This document shows, piece by piece, positions 35,509 through 45,139 of a stretch of DNA of 64,000 bases. Position 1 is the first letter of the stretch. Each line of letters opens with the position of its first letter. The stretch covers positions 1 to 64,000 of the forward strand of contig NZ_JACSQO010000002.1 in assembly GCF_014836595.1 (NCBI RefSeq), written 5' to 3'. The stretch comes from Psychrobacillus faecigallinarum. Its GTDB lineage: Bacteria; Bacillota; Bacilli; Bacillales_A; Planococcaceae. The position numbers and the translations under genes were made by a program. The notes beneath the pieces are model-generated. The model did not search any database and was not told where the DNA came from. It saw only the letters and a list, made by a program, of their open reading frames with translations.

Positions 35509-35585
35509 GTTGTTTTTTTCTTCAACAAAATAAATAGGTGAGGTTATAGAAGGAAAAATATTAAAAACGACAGGAAGGTTATTTA

Positions 35586-36020
35586 ATGAAAGATGTAATA
35601 GGACTAATACATACAAGGAAAACCGGCGTTAATGAATCAGACATAAAGGAAACGGAAGATAAGCTAGGTGCAGTCTTCCCAGGACAATATAAGGAACTTT
35701 TCAAGTTAATCAATAATGCAGAAGTAGGTGAATGGACACTTTTTCCTATCAAAGACCAGAGAAATCCTAAAAAGACTTGGGATGATATTGTTAGACAAAA
35801 CACTGAGGTCAAAGAAGATATCTCAAAAGAGCTTATAGCAATTGGTGATGATGGTTCGGGAGATAAATTATGTTTTAAAATTAATAATGGAAGAATGGAG
35901 AATGAGATTTATATATGGTATCACGAAGACGCAGAACTTGAAGAATATGCCTCTAATTTAAAAGAATTTATTATTTTAATTTCAGAAAAAAAGATCGAGG
36001 ATGACTTTGATGATGAATAA
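35586..36020 (+). CDS. SMI1/KNR4 (SUKH) family protein
   Basis: This 144-residue protein has the SUKH-1 pattern: the helix ETEDKLGAVFPGQYKELFKL (about 21-40) leading to NNAEVGEWTLFPI, then IAIGDDGSGDKLCFKI and an acidic C terminus EKKIEDDFDDE. Bacterial SUKH proteins are commonly immunity proteins against polymorphic toxins of neighbouring cells. No toxin or secretion gene is adjacent, so it would be an orphan. The ATG follows AGGAAGG. Confidence 0.85.
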   Translation: MKDVIGLIHTRKTGVNESDIKETEDKLGAVFPGQYKELFKLINNAEVGEWTLFPIKDQRNPKKTWDDIVRQNTEVKEDISKELIAIGDDGSGDKLCFKINNGRMENEIYIWYHEDAELEEYASNLKEFIILISEKKIEDDFDDE

Positions 36021-36133
36021 ATTTGGACACTTCAATAATTTATTATGTTTCTAATAACAGTTCAGGTTAAAATAAAGGTATGTTCCTTCTTATATAGAAT
36101 TGTAATTACAAACAATATTAAGGAGGCACCTCA

Positions 36134-36553
36134 ATGCCCAGCTCATTTTCAATGTTTTTAGATTCTTATTTGGATGTTTGGAGAAATTCATCTTTAACAG
36201 GCATGAAAAACTTAATATCACAAGAGTATAAAGCTAGAGAAATAAAAGAGGGAAATATAGTTGACTTTGGTTATGAAGAATCATTAAATGGATGGGAACA
36301 AGGTTTTAAATTTGCAAAAGAAAATAATGCAGAGTGGATGATAAATGTAATTACAGTTCTTCCTTTAAGAGATGACGAAACTATGGCTATTTTATCTGCT
36401 ACTTTGGTTATTCGAGGTAAGAAATTAGACACAGCAAATTTGTTCTTTCAAACGTTCCAAAAAAATAGCAAGAACGAATGGAATTTAGTAAGAAGTTATA
36501 TAGAAGCAGGAGTTACTAATGTTAGTACATTCATTAACACAAAACAAATTTGA
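36134..36553 (+). CDS. Hypothetical protein (139 aa), possibly NTF2-like
   Basis: The order of segments, an N-terminal helix MFLDSYLDVWRNSSLTGMKN followed by strands such as AEWMINVITVLPL, TMAILSATLVIRG and WNLVRSYIEAG, is what an NTF2/SnoaL-like fold would show. That is an inference from pattern only. The ATG follows AAGGAGGC. It is 27 nt upstream of the DUF4256 gene and may be cotranscribed with it. Confidence 0.6.
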   Translation: MPSSFSMFLDSYLDVWRNSSLTGMKNLISQEYKAREIKEGNIVDFGYEESLNGWEQGFKFAKENNAEWMINVITVLPLRDDETMAILSATLVIRGKKLDTANLFFQTFQKNSKNEWNLVRSYIEAGVTNVSTFINTKQI

Positions 36554-36580
36554 ATAAAAACAATATAGGAGGAAGATTAT

Positions 36581-37141
36581 ATGACAAGTAAGGAGTATTC
36601 ACCAGAGCAACGTGAGGAACTATTTGAAACTTTGAAAGACCGTTTTGAGAAAAATATGAACCGGCATATGGGACTTGACTGGGTTAAAGTACAAGCTCAG
36701 CTTGAAGCTAACACTGATAAACTGTGGTCGCTCCATGAAATGGAAGTAACTGGCGGTGAACCTGATGTTGTTGGATATGATAAAACAACAGCCGAATTCA
36801 TTTTTTATGATTGTTCAGCGGAAAGTCCTAAGGGTCGCAGAAGCGTTTGTTATGACCGTGAAGCACTGGAGTCAAGGAAAAAACACAAACCAGAGAATAG
36901 CGTTCTTGATATGGCAGCTGATATGGGTATTGAGCTTTTAACGGAGGAACAATACCGGGAGCTTCAGAAGCTTGGAGAATTCGATTTGAAAACGTCTAGC
37001 TGGGTGCAAACACCTGATAATATTAGAAAATTCGGGGGAGCCATCTTTTGTGATCGTCGCTACGATACTGTATTTATGTACCACAATGGAGCAGATTCTT
37101 ATTATGCTGCACGGGGCTTCCGTGGCTCTTTAAGAGTTTAA
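36581..37141 (+). CDS. DUF4256 domain-containing protein
   Basis: The 186-residue protein matches DUF4256 along its length: MNRHMGLDWVKVQAQLEAN, FYDCSAESPKGRRSVCYDRE, the MAADMGIELLTEEQYRELQ segment and the C-terminal HNGADSYYAARGFRGSLRV. Its function is unknown. The ATG follows ATAGGAGGA. Confidence 0.85.
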   Translation: MTSKEYSPEQREELFETLKDRFEKNMNRHMGLDWVKVQAQLEANTDKLWSLHEMEVTGGEPDVVGYDKTTAEFIFYDCSAESPKGRRSVCYDREALESRKKHKPENSVLDMAADMGIELLTEEQYRELQKLGEFDLKTSSWVQTPDNIRKFGGAIFCDRRYDTVFMYHNGADSYYAARGFRGSLRV

Positions 37142-37228
37142 ATTTTGACATAAGCAGCTCTTTTTTCTTGTTCAACTATAGTTGATAAATCTCTATTATT
37201 CGGCTTGTTAAATATATTACCCCAAAAA

Positions 37229-37276
37229 TCAAAACCTCTTACTCCAATGGACTTTAAAATGGAGCAAGAGGTTTTT
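37229..37276. terminator. Hairpin between DUF4256 gene and a minus-strand remnant
   Basis: AAAACCTCTT pairs with AAGAGGTTTT and, inside, CTCCA with TGGAG, with a T run on the plus side and an A-rich region on the other. It can end transcription from both sides. Confidence 0.7.
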
Positions 37277-37281
37277 GTTAA

Positions 37282-37440
37282 TTAATTCCAATTTAAATGT
37301 GGGTCTTCAACTAAGTATCTAATTTTTATAATCCCTTCAAATATAAAGTCAGCACCATGAAAAGAAGTATCGATATATAATGATAAGTATCTATCTAAAG
37401 GCTCTGCAAAGATAAATGCAGTAGTTTTTTTACTTGACAA
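37282..37440 (-). pseudogene. Minus-strand gene remnant upstream of ltaS
   Basis: From a TTG at 37440 the minus strand encodes about 52 residues, including AFIFAEPLDRYLSLYIDTSF and a C terminus YLVEDPHLNWN. The frame remains open upstream into the ltaS start region without any ATG or ribosome site. The composition looks protein-like and a terminator follows its stop, so it may be the 3' end of a gene truncated when this junction formed. Confidence 0.4.
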
Positions 37441-37556
37441 AAGTCGAAGAAAGAGGTAGGTTATATTAGCTTTAGAAATTATATTAAAATTATGTTCCCC
37501 TAAATATAATATTAAATTTAAATCTTGAAATACTAGACTTATAGGAAGGTGATCAA

Positions 37557-39521
37557 ATGGAAATTTTAAATAAAAACAAGACTGCCTTTTTAAACAAGTT
37601 TAGTAGTCTGTTTATTTTAGCCGTTTTCATGTTATGGATTAAAACATATATCACGCAAGTAACTCAGTTTAACTTAGGAGTAGAAGGACTCCTTCAACAA
37701 TTCCTTTTATTTATAAATCCGCTTGGCTCTGCCTTGCTATTTCTTGGATTTTCTTTTGCTTTCAAAGGTCGAGGAAGATACACATTACTTGCTGTTATTT
37801 ATGCTTTAATGTCCTTCCTTTTATATGCAAATGTAGTTTATTATAGATTTTTTAGTGACTTTATTACATTACCAACGATTACTCAAACGCAGAATTTTGG
37901 AGACTTAGGCGGCAGTGTTATTTCTTTATTAAAACCCTACGATATCATGTTCTTTGTCGATGTATTTTTGTTAGCTTATCTATGTGTGTCTAAAAAAATA
38001 CAAAAAAACAATAGTAGAGTTGGATATAAGAAAGCAATTGCTGGGCTTGCTTTTGTAATAGGAATATTTGCATTAAATTTAGGATTAGCTAACTATGATC
38101 GTCCACAGTTATTAACTCGTGGTTTTGATAGAAACTATATTGTTAAGTATTTAGGAATGTATAACTATACTATTTATGACGCTACTGAAACTATAAAGGC
38201 ATCTTCACAGAGGGCTTTAGCTGATAGCGATGATATGACAGAAGTTATTAACTATACAAAATCTATCTCTGCGGAGCCTAATCCAGAATATTTCGGCGCT
38301 GCAAAAGAAATGAACGTCATCTATATCCATTTGGAGTCATTCCAAAACTTTTTAATGAATTATAAATTAAACGGTGAAGAAGTTACACCATTCTTAAATT
38401 CATTAATAAAAGATCCGAATACACTATACTTTGATAATTTCTTCCATGAAACAGCGCAAGGCAAAACTTCGGATGCTGAATTCATGCTTGAAAACTCATT
38501 GTTTGGTTTACCACAAGGGTCTGCATTTATTACAAAAGGTCAGAATACTTATCAATCAGCTCCCGCGATTTTAAAAAAAGATGGTTATACATCTGCTGTA
38601 TTCCACGGCAATAACGGCACTTTCTGGAATCGTAATGAGATTTATAAATCATTCGGCTATGAGCATTTCTTTGATGCCAATTATTATGACACTACTTCTA
38701 AAGAAGATATGGCTGAATATGGATTATTGGACAAGCCATTCTTTGAACAATCATTAGAATATGTAAAAACTTTACCTCAACCTTTCTATGCTAAATTTAT
38801 TACGGTTGGGAACCATTATCCATATAAAATGAATCAAAACTTAACAACAATTGATAAAGCAGATACTGGTGATGCAAGTGTAGATGATTATTTCCAAACT
38901 GCTCGTTATGCTGATGAAGCAATTGAACAGTTCATTGGTGAATTACAAAACTCCGGCTTATATGATAACAGTATGCTTGTTTTTTATGGTGATCATTATG
39001 GTATTTCTGAAAATCATAATAAAGCCATGGAACAAATCATTGGAAAAGAAATTACTCCTTACGAAAGTACTAATTTACAACGGGTACCTTTAATTATTCA
39101 CGTTCCTGAGATGCAAGGTGGAGTCAATCATACTTATGGAGGGCAAATAGACCTTCTTCCAACCTTATTACACTTACTTGGAATTGATTCACAAGATTAT
39201 GTTCAATTTGGTACAGACATATTATCAAAAGAATATAATGATATTGTACCTTTCAGAAATGGTGATTATGTCAGCCCTACTATCTATTCAATTGATGAAA
39301 AATTCTATGATGCAACAACTGGTTTGCCACTAGTTGATGATAATCAAATTCAAAAAGCGAATGAGTATAAGAAAAGAGTAGAAAACAGGTTGCATTTATC
39401 TGATAAAGTTGTAAATGGTGACTTATTGAGATTTTATACACCGGCAGGCTTTACTAAGGTTAATCCTTCTCAATATAATTATAATAAGGATGTAACAGAA
39501 AAAGCTGACAACGAAAAATAA
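37557..39521 (+). CDS. ltaS: Lipoteichoic acid synthase-type membrane sulfatase-fold enzyme
   Basis: This 654-residue protein has five N-terminal transmembrane helices (within residues 15-190) and a large extracellular sulfatase-fold domain that polymerises glycerol phosphate from phosphatidylglycerol. The manganese and catalytic residues are in IHLESFQNF (Glu, about 255), QGKTSDAEF (catalytic Thr, about 300) and FYGDHYGISEN (Asp/His, about 475). B. subtilis has several paralogues (LtaS, YfnI, YqgS, YvgJ), and which one this equals is not settled. The ATG follows AGGAAGGTG. Confidence 0.9.
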   Translation: MEILNKNKTAFLNKFSSLFILAVFMLWIKTYITQVTQFNLGVEGLLQQFLLFINPLGSALLFLGFSFAFKGRGRYTLLAVIYALMSFLLYANVVYYRFFSDFITLPTITQTQNFGDLGGSVISLLKPYDIMFFVDVFLLAYLCVSKKIQKNNSRVGYKKAIAGLAFVIGIFALNLGLANYDRPQLLTRGFDRNYIVKYLGMYNYTIYDATETIKASSQRALADSDDMTEVINYTKSISAEPNPEYFGAAKEMNVIYIHLESFQNFLMNYKLNGEEVTPFLNSLIKDPNTLYFDNFFHETAQGKTSDAEFMLENSLFGLPQGSAFITKGQNTYQSAPAILKKDGYTSAVFHGNNGTFWNRNEIYKSFGYEHFFDANYYDTTSKEDMAEYGLLDKPFFEQSLEYVKTLPQPFYAKFITVGNHYPYKMNQNLTTIDKADTGDASVDDYFQTARYADEAIEQFIGELQNSGLYDNSMLVFYGDHYGISENHNKAMEQIIGKEITPYESTNLQRVPLIIHVPEMQGGVNHTYGGQIDLLPTLLHLLGIDSQDYVQFGTDILSKEYNDIVPFRNGDYVSPTIYSIDEKFYDATTGLPLVDDNQIQKANEYKKRVENRLHLSDKVVNGDLLRFYTPAGFTKVNPSQYNYNKDVTEKADNEK

Positions 39522-39552
39522 TAGATTTATTTAATATAATTTAATCCGATTA

Positions 39553-39590
39553 AAGAACAAATTCTCCATGTGGAATTTGTTCTTTTTTTT
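39553..39590 (+). terminator. Terminator of ltaS
   Basis: AAGAACAAATTC pairs with GAATTTGTTCTT around TCCATGTG and is followed by TTTTTT. Confidence 0.87.
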
Positions 39591-39759
39591 ATTCTAAAAA
39601 AATGTAATAAGAATTTTGTTACCAAAAGAAGCATTTTTAAGATTTGATATACTGTCTCGAGATGAATATATACCGTAAATAATCAAAAAGGTTTGCGGAG
39701 TAGTCCGATATTTGAGAATATAATAGGGTAGGCTGTATTTTTTGAAAGGGGATAGGGAT

Positions 39760-40449
39760 ATGAAACCGATTTATAGTTCAGCAAAAGAAGCTGTCGCAGG
39801 TATTGAAGACGGCATGACGTTAATGGTAGGCGGATTTGGATTAGTAGGTATTCCAGAGCAGCTAATTTTAGCGTTAGTTGATAAAGGGGTAAAGGATTTA
39901 ACCGTAATTTCCAATAACTGTGGCGTAGATGACTGGGGCCTAGGCCTTTTACTAAAAAATAAACAGATTAAAAAAATGATAGGCTCCTATGTAGGTGAAA
40001 ATAAAGAGTTTGAAAGACAAGTAATTTCAGGAGAGATTGAAGTTGAGCTCACTCCACAAGGTACTTTAGCGGAAAAAATTCGTGCCGGAGGGGCAGGAAT
40101 TCCTGCATTTTTTACTCCAGCAGGTGTAGGTACAGTAGTTGCAGAGGGTAAAGAGGTACGTATTTATGACGGTAAGGAATATGTTCTTGAAGAAGCCCTT
40201 AGAGCAGATTATGCCTTGATTCGGGCGGCTAAGGCAGATAAGTTTGGTAACCTAATATACAACAAAACAGCTCAAAACTTCAATCCAATGATGGCTGCTG
40301 CTGGTTTGGTGACGATAGCAGAAGTAGAGGAAATCGTAGAGACAGGCGATTTAGATCCAGCCCAAATACATACACCAAGTATTTATGTCCAAGGTCTGTT
40401 CCAAGCAGAGCAGGAAAAAAGAATCGAACGTCTAACGACACGTTCATAA
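39760..40449 (+). CDS. scoA: 3-oxoacid CoA-transferase subunit A
   Basis: The 229-residue subunit has the CoA-transferase family I pattern: [13 protein letters not shown] near residue 30, and [16 protein letters not shown] and [16 protein letters not shown] further on. With subunit B directly downstream it transfers CoA between succinyl-CoA (or acetyl-CoA) and acetoacetate or another short acid, which would feed ketone-body or fatty-acid degradation. The ATG at 39760 follows AAAGGGGATAGGG. The exact acid specificity is uncertain. Confidence 0.9.
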   Translation: MKPIYSSAKEAVAGIEDGMTLMVGGFGLVGIPEQLILALVDKGVKDLTVISNNCGVDDWGLGLLLKNKQIKKMIGSYVGENKEFERQVISGEIEVELTPQGTLAEKIRAGGAGIPAFFTPAGVGTVVAEGKEVRIYDGKEYVLEEALRADYALIRAAKADKFGNLIYNKTAQNFNPMMAAAGLVTIAEVEEIVETGDLDPAQIHTPSIYVQGLFQAEQEKRIERLTTRS

Positions 40450-40462
40450 GGGGGAGATTCGG

Positions 40463-41116
40463 ATGAATACACGTGAAAAAATTGCGAGAAGAGCAGAAAA
40501 AGAAATTGAAAATGGGAACTATGTAAATCTAGGGATTGGAATTCCTACCTTGGTTGCCAACTTTATATCGCCAGATAAGACAGTGGTGCTTCAATCAGAG
40601 AATGGACTTTTAGGCATAGGGCCATATCCAACGGAGCAAGAAGTGGATCCAGACCTTATCAATGCTGGTAAGGAAACAGTTACTACAATACCAGGGTCAT
40701 CCTTCTTCTCAAGTGCTGAATCCTTTGCGATGATACGCGGAGGACATGTAGATGTTGCTATTTTAGGGGCAATGGAGGTATCCGAAAAGGGAGATTTAGC
40801 TAACTGGATGATCCCAGGTAAGATGATTAAAGGAATGGGAGGAGCGATGGATCTTGTACATGGTGCCAAGAAAATAATTGTTATTATGGACCATTGTGCG
40901 AAGGACGGCTCCGCAAAGATTAAAAAAGAATGTGCCTTGCCTCTAACTGGTAAGGCAGTTGTGAATAAAATAATAACAGAACGGGCAATGATTGAAGTAA
41001 CTGAAGATGGCCTAGAGTTAAAAGAGGTATTTGAAGGGTATTCTGTTCAAGATATTATCGATGCTACTGAAGCTGGTTTAATCATCAAAGATGTAAAAGA
41101 GAATGTAGCGATTTAA
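40463..41116 (+). CDS. scoB: 3-oxoacid CoA-transferase subunit B
   Basis: The 217-residue subunit carries the catalytic glutamate in the motif [12 protein letters not shown] (about residues 46-57) and GIGIPTLV near the N terminus, with [15 protein letters not shown] further on. It lies 13 nt behind subunit A with AAGGGGGAG as ribosome site, a typical two-gene operon. The next gene, leuS, has its own leader. Confidence 0.92.
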   Translation: MNTREKIARRAEKEIENGNYVNLGIGIPTLVANFISPDKTVVLQSENGLLGIGPYPTEQEVDPDLINAGKETVTTIPGSSFFSSAESFAMIRGGHVDVAILGAMEVSEKGDLANWMIPGKMIKGMGGAMDLVHGAKKIIVIMDHCAKDGSAKIKKECALPLTGKAVVNKIITERAMIEVTEDGLELKEVFEGYSVQDIIDATEAGLIIKDVKENVAI

Positions 41117-41214
41117 TTTCTCATAATATAAAATTTTTGATGAGAGTACATCTTGTGTTTTCCTTCAATATCCATTAGAATAAATGCATTACATTGAATA
41201 AAATTCGACTAAGA

Positions 41215-41441
41215 AAAGGAATAGTAAATAACACTCGTTTCTGAAGAGAGCTAACATCTGGTGCAAGTTAGTGTAACGAATTATTGAACTCGCCTTTGAG
41301 TCTGTATAAGTGAACGATTAGTAGCTTATACCGTTTTCCGCGTTAAGGAAACAAGTTGAGTGATAATTTTTTCACTAATTTGGGTGGTACCGCGTGAGTA
41401 TATCTCTCGTCCCTTAGTTTTTTAAGGGGCGAGTTTTTTTA
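41215..41441 (+). ncRNA. T-box leader of leuS (Leu, specifier CTC)
   Basis: The T-box sequence TGGGTGGTACCGCG is at 41381-41394. The specifier region GAACTCGCCTTTGAG in stem I presents CTC at 41289-41291, a leucine codon. A terminator (CTCGTCCCTTAG / TAAGGGGCGAG and a T run) ends at 41441. Uncharged leucine tRNA should stabilise the antiterminator and allow leuS transcription. The 5' limit is approximate. Confidence 0.93.
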
Positions 41442-41515
41442 TTTGGCGCTGTTATCTTTTGGGATTTTAAACCAATGATAGTTATAAAGCGCCATTAACT
41501 GAAGGAGGAAGAAAG

Positions 41516-43927
41516 ATGAGCTTTAATCATGAAGCAATTGAGCAAAAGTGGCAAAGTTATTGGAAAGAAAACAAGACATATAAAATGATTGATGATCCTT
41601 CCAAACCAAAATTTTATGCATTAGATATGTTCCCATATCCATCAGGAGTAGGTCTACACGTGGGCCATCCACTTGGATATATTGCAACAGATATTCTAAG
41701 TGCATTTAAACGTAAACAAGGCTACAATGTACTTCACCCAATGGGATGGGATGCATTCGGTCTTCCTGCAGAGCAGTATGCAATTGATACAGGTAATGAT
41801 CCTGCAGAATTTACTGCAAAAAATATTGCGACGTTCAAACGTCAAATGATGGATCTTGGCTTTTCTTATGATTGGGATAGAGAAATCAATACAACCGATC
41901 CTTCCTATTATAAATGGACACAATGGATCTTCATCCAGCTTTATAAAAAGGGCTTAGCTTACGTGGATGAAGTGCCAGTAAACTGGTGTCCAGCATTAGG
42001 TACAGTTCTAGCGAATGAAGAGGTAATTGATGGCTTATCTGAACGTGGTGGGCATCCAGTAGAGCGTAGACCAATGCGCCAATGGGTTCTTCGCATTACG
42101 GCTTATGCAGATAGATTGTTGGAGGATTTAGATGATTTAGATTGGCCAGAGAGCTTGAAAGAAATGCAACGTAACTGGATTGGCCGTTCTGAAGGAGCAG
42201 AGCTAACGTTTGAAGTTGCAGGAACAAAGGAATCCTTCCAAGCATTTACGACTCGTCCAGATACTATTTTTGGCGCAACATATGCAGTATTGGCACCAGA
42301 GCATAAATTAGTGGATGCTATTACAACTCCAGAGCAGCAGGAAGCAGTTCAAGCTTATAAAGATCAAGTAAAATTGAAAAGTGATTTAGAGCGTACAGAT
42401 CTTGCCAAACATAAAACTGGAGTGTTTACAGGAGCCTATGCCATCAATCCAGTTAGTGGTGAAAAAATGCCAATCTGGATCGCAGACTATGTTTTAGCAA
42501 CATATGGAACAGGTGCTATCATGGCAGTTCCTGCACATGATGAGCGTGACTATGAGTTTGCTAAGCAATTCGATCTTCCGATTGTAGAAGTTGTTTCGGG
42601 TGGAAGCATTGAAGAAGCTGCTTACACAGAGGATGGCATACTTGTTAATTCGGATTTCTTAAATGGTCTTAACAAAGAAGAAGCAATCGCTAAAGCAATT
42701 GAATGGTTTGAAGCGAATGGAAAAGGCGAGAAGAAAATTACTTATCGTTTACGTGACTGGTTGTTCAGCCGTCAGCGTTATTGGGGAGAACCAATTCCGA
42801 TTATCCATTGGGAAGATGGAACTTCAACACCTGTAGATGAATCAGAGCTTCCACTTATGCTACCTGTTACTACTGATATCAAGCCAAGTGGTACAGGTGA
42901 ATCTCCATTAGCTAATATTGAGGAATGGGTAAATGTAGTGGACCCAGTGACTGGTAAAAAAGGACGTCGTGAAACAAATACAATGCCTCAGTGGGCAGGA
43001 AGCTGCTGGTATTATATACGCTACATCGATCCACATAATGATGAAGCACTAATTGATCCAGAGCTAGTAAAACGCTGGTTGCCAGTAGATCTTTACGTAG
43101 GTGGGGCAGAGCATGCTGTACTTCACTTGCTATATGCACGTTTCTGGCATAAATTCCTATATGATATCGGTGTTGTTACAACGAAAGAGCCATTCCAAAA
43201 ATTATTTAACCAAGGAATGATCTTAGGTGAAAATCACGAGAAAATGTCTAAATCTAAAGGGAATGTAGTTAATCCTGATGATATCGTGAAGAGCCACGGA
43301 GCTGATTCACTTCGTTTATATGAAATGTTCATGGGACCTCTAGATTCTTCTAAACCATGGTCAACGAATGGTCTAGACGGCTCTCGTAGATTCTTGGATC
43401 GTATTTGGAGATTATTCGTAACAGAAGAGGGCACTCTAAGCCCGAAAGTTAGCGACACATCATCTGACAATATGGAAAAAGCGTACCACCAAACGGTTAA
43501 GAAGGTAACAGAGGATTACGAGGCAATGCACTATAACACGGCTATCTCTCAAATGATGGTATTTATTAATGAAGGATATAAAGCTGAGAAAATTTCTAAG
43601 GAATATGTAGAGGGCTTCGTGAAGCTTATTTCTCCTATTGTTCCTCATATCTCAGAGGAGCTTTGGAGCATTTTAGGCAATGATAATTCTATCGCTTATG
43701 AATCTTGGCCAACATTCGATGAATCCAAGCTTGTGGACAACGAGGTTGAAATTCCAGTACAGATCAAAGGGAAAGTTCGTGCAAAACTTGTCGTTTCTAA
43801 AGACGCAACAAAAGATGAGCTAGAAGCATTGGCATTAGCTTCTGAACAAGTTCAACAATGGATTGAAGGCAACGAAGTCAAAAAAATCATTGCAATCCCT
43901 GGTAAAATGGTAAACATCGTTATTTAA
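41516..43927 (+). CDS. leuS: Leucyl-tRNA synthetase
   Basis: This class I synthetase of 803 residues charges tRNA-Leu. The HIGH-type signature is [15 protein letters not shown] (about 40-54) and the KMSKS motif is KMSKSKGN (about 577-584). The CP1 editing domain is present, with [11 protein letters not shown] and [16 protein letters not shown]. Length is normal. The ATG follows GAAGGAGGAA. Expression is controlled by the Leu T-box directly upstream. Confidence 0.97.
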   Translation: MSFNHEAIEQKWQSYWKENKTYKMIDDPSKPKFYALDMFPYPSGVGLHVGHPLGYIATDILSAFKRKQGYNVLHPMGWDAFGLPAEQYAIDTGNDPAEFTAKNIATFKRQMMDLGFSYDWDREINTTDPSYYKWTQWIFIQLYKKGLAYVDEVPVNWCPALGTVLANEEVIDGLSERGGHPVERRPMRQWVLRITAYADRLLEDLDDLDWPESLKEMQRNWIGRSEGAELTFEVAGTKESFQAFTTRPDTIFGATYAVLAPEHKLVDAITTPEQQEAVQAYKDQVKLKSDLERTDLAKHKTGVFTGAYAINPVSGEKMPIWIADYVLATYGTGAIMAVPAHDERDYEFAKQFDLPIVEVVSGGSIEEAAYTEDGILVNSDFLNGLNKEEAIAKAIEWFEANGKGEKKITYRLRDWLFSRQRYWGEPIPIIHWEDGTSTPVDESELPLMLPVTTDIKPSGTGESPLANIEEWVNVVDPVTGKKGRRETNTMPQWAGSCWYYIRYIDPHNDEALIDPELVKRWLPVDLYVGGAEHAVLHLLYARFWHKFLYDIGVVTTKEPFQKLFNQGMILGENHEKMSKSKGNVVNPDDIVKSHGADSLRLYEMFMGPLDSSKPWSTNGLDGSRRFLDRIWRLFVTEEGTLSPKVSDTSSDNMEKAYHQTVKKVTEDYEAMHYNTAISQMMVFINEGYKAEKISKEYVEGFVKLISPIVPHISEELWSILGNDNSIAYESWPTFDESKLVDNEVEIPVQIKGKVRAKLVVSKDATKDELEALALASEQVQQWIEGNEVKKIIAIPGKMVNIVI

Positions 43928-43933
43928 TAAATA

Positions 43934-43979
43934 ATAAAGCTGCTTAGTCTCTTATGAGAGTTAAGCAGCTTTATTTTTT
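43934..43979 (+). terminator. Terminator of leuS
   Basis: AAAGCTGCTTA pairs with TTAAGCAGCTTT, and CTCT with AGAG inside, followed by ATTTTTTA. Confidence 0.85.
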
Positions 43980-44090
43980 AGAAAAACACAAGCATGATGA
44001 GAACTGAGAGATGATTGAGACAAAACAGGAAGAGCAGCTAAAAAGGGATGATGGCTTGTTACTTTCCGACAAAGCCTTTTATCTGTTTGT

Positions 44091-44216
44091 GCAACTCTTA
44101 ACGTCGTCTGCGCAACATTTCAAGCGTTTTGTGCAAGGTTTTGCTCCATCACTGCAATGTTCCACTTCATCTGTGCAAGGTTATTACTCATCACCGCAAG
44201 GTTCTCGCAAATCTTC
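44091..44216 (+). repeat. Six-unit 21-nt periodic GCAA repeat cluster (copy A)
   Basis: GCAA recurs at 44091, 44112, 44133, 44154, 44175 and 44196, exactly 21 nt apart, with an extra GCAA at 44207. The rest of each unit is degenerate (for example GCAAGGTTATTACTCATCACC). The unit at 44112 (GCAACATTTCAAGCGTTTT) nearly equals units of the second cluster at 58812-58972. A plus-strand frame over it encodes a seven-residue pattern with Q at a fixed place, but with no good ribosome site. Confidence 0.75.
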
Positions 44217-44301
44217 AAAATTTCATGTTCACCACAACACTTTCATCCATTGAAAAGTCGTCCACTTTCTCACTACTACACCCCACATGATTGCAGCGAC
44301 A

Positions 44302-44402
44302 GGCGGCGACTCCTGTGGGATGAGTGAGACTGATAAGCCATCACAAACGACGCGTAAGCGACGGTGATGGCTTATCGCTCACCCCACGGAAAGCGACCGC
44401 CG
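44302..44402 (+). repeat. Long imperfect hairpin repeat element
   Basis: GATAAGCCATCAC pairs perfectly with GTGATGGCTTATC. Outside it, GTGGGATGAGTGAG pairs with CTCACCCCAC in part, and GGCGGCGACT with AAAGCGACCGCC. The whole folds into a roughly 100-nt hairpin of much higher GC content than the surroundings. The outer sequences recall a dispersed intergenic hairpin repeat of Bacillaceae genomes, which is from memory. Confidence 0.7.
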
Positions 44403-44458
44403 AAAGCGAAAATCTGCAACCTATTAATTAAACTTTTCCTGCAAACCATTTGCACTTT

Positions 44459-44548
44459 TCATGAAGCAATATCTTCTTTTGGAAACATGAACTTTAACAA
44501 AAGCAAGCCAACAATATGAACTAAAATAATACCAAGAGCAGCTACCAT
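44459..44548 (-). CDS. Small membrane protein (29 aa) behind trpG
   Basis: The ATG at 44548 is preceded by GAAAGGAGAG at ideal spacing. The peptide is one hydrophobic helix (MVAALGIILVHIVGLLLLKF) with a short polar tail MFPKEDIAS. It starts 18 nt behind the trpG stop, so it is probably the third gene of the Trp T-box operon. No family is recognised. Confidence 0.5.
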   Translation of the reverse strand: MVAALGIILVHIVGLLLLKFMFPKEDIAS

Positions 44549-44566
44549 CAAACTCTCCTTTCAAGG

Positions 44567-45139
44567 TTAATCCAATGTATCTACAAAAGCCTTCATAAGA
44601 ACAGTACCATGCTCTGTTCCAATAGACTCAGGGTGAAACTGAAGTCCATAAAGTGGATAGTCCCTGTGCTTTATTGCCATAATTTCATGATCATCATCAG
44701 CTCTTGCGAGAACCTCGAAACAATCTTGTAAACTATCCTCTTCAATGACAAGAGAGTGATAACGCATGACGGATATAGGGCCTTCAAACCCGTGGAACAA
44801 TTCATTTTGTGTATGATGTATTGTAGATAGCTTGCCGTGCATAATTGTTTTAGCCTGCACGACATTGGCACCAAAAGCAGCACCAATCGATTGGTGACCA
44901 AGACAAATTCCAAGGATAGGGTATTTCTTATAAAATGCTTGAATAACTTCAACAGAAATACCTGCTTCAAGCGGATTACCTGGTCCAGGGGAGATGACAA
45001 TTGCTTCCGGGCAAAGCTTATAAATAGCTTCAATGGTAATAGCATCATTTCTAATAATCTTAACATCCTTACCAAGAATACCTAATTGCTGATAGAGATT
45101 ATACGTAAAGGAATCATAATTATCTATTAGGAGTATCAT
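44567..45139 (-). CDS. trpG: Anthranilate synthase glutamine amidotransferase subunit
   Basis: This 190-residue class I glutamine amidotransferase supplies ammonia to the chorismate-binding partner. The oxyanion motif SPGPGNP, the nucleophile in LGICLGHQSIG (Cys about 79) and the His-Glu pair in LQFHPESIGTEHG are present. It overlaps trpE by 4 nt. In Bacillus such a subunit can serve both anthranilate and 4-amino-4-deoxychorismate synthesis, so a double role is possible. The ATG follows TTGGAGGTG. Confidence 0.92.
   Translation of the reverse strand: MILLIDNYDSFTYNLYQQLGILGKDVKIIRNDAITIEAIYKLCPEAIVISPGPGNPLEAGISVEVIQAFYKKYPILGICLGHQSIGAAFGANVVQAKTIMHGKLSTIHHTQNELFHGFEGPISVMRYHSLVIEEDSLQDCFEVLARADDDHEIMAIKHRDYPLYGLQFHPESIGTEHGTVLMKAFVDTLD

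Noticed and set aside
44091..44216. The 21-nt periodic repeats as a CRISPR array
   Set aside because: Only four or five positions per unit are conserved, there are no constant repeats of CRISPR length alternating with unique spacers, and no cas genes are near.
44011..44253. An 80-codon plus-strand frame covering repeat cluster A as a gene
   Set aside because: It has no good ribosome site, and its heptad pattern follows from the 21-nt period. The corresponding frame in cluster B is broken by a stop.
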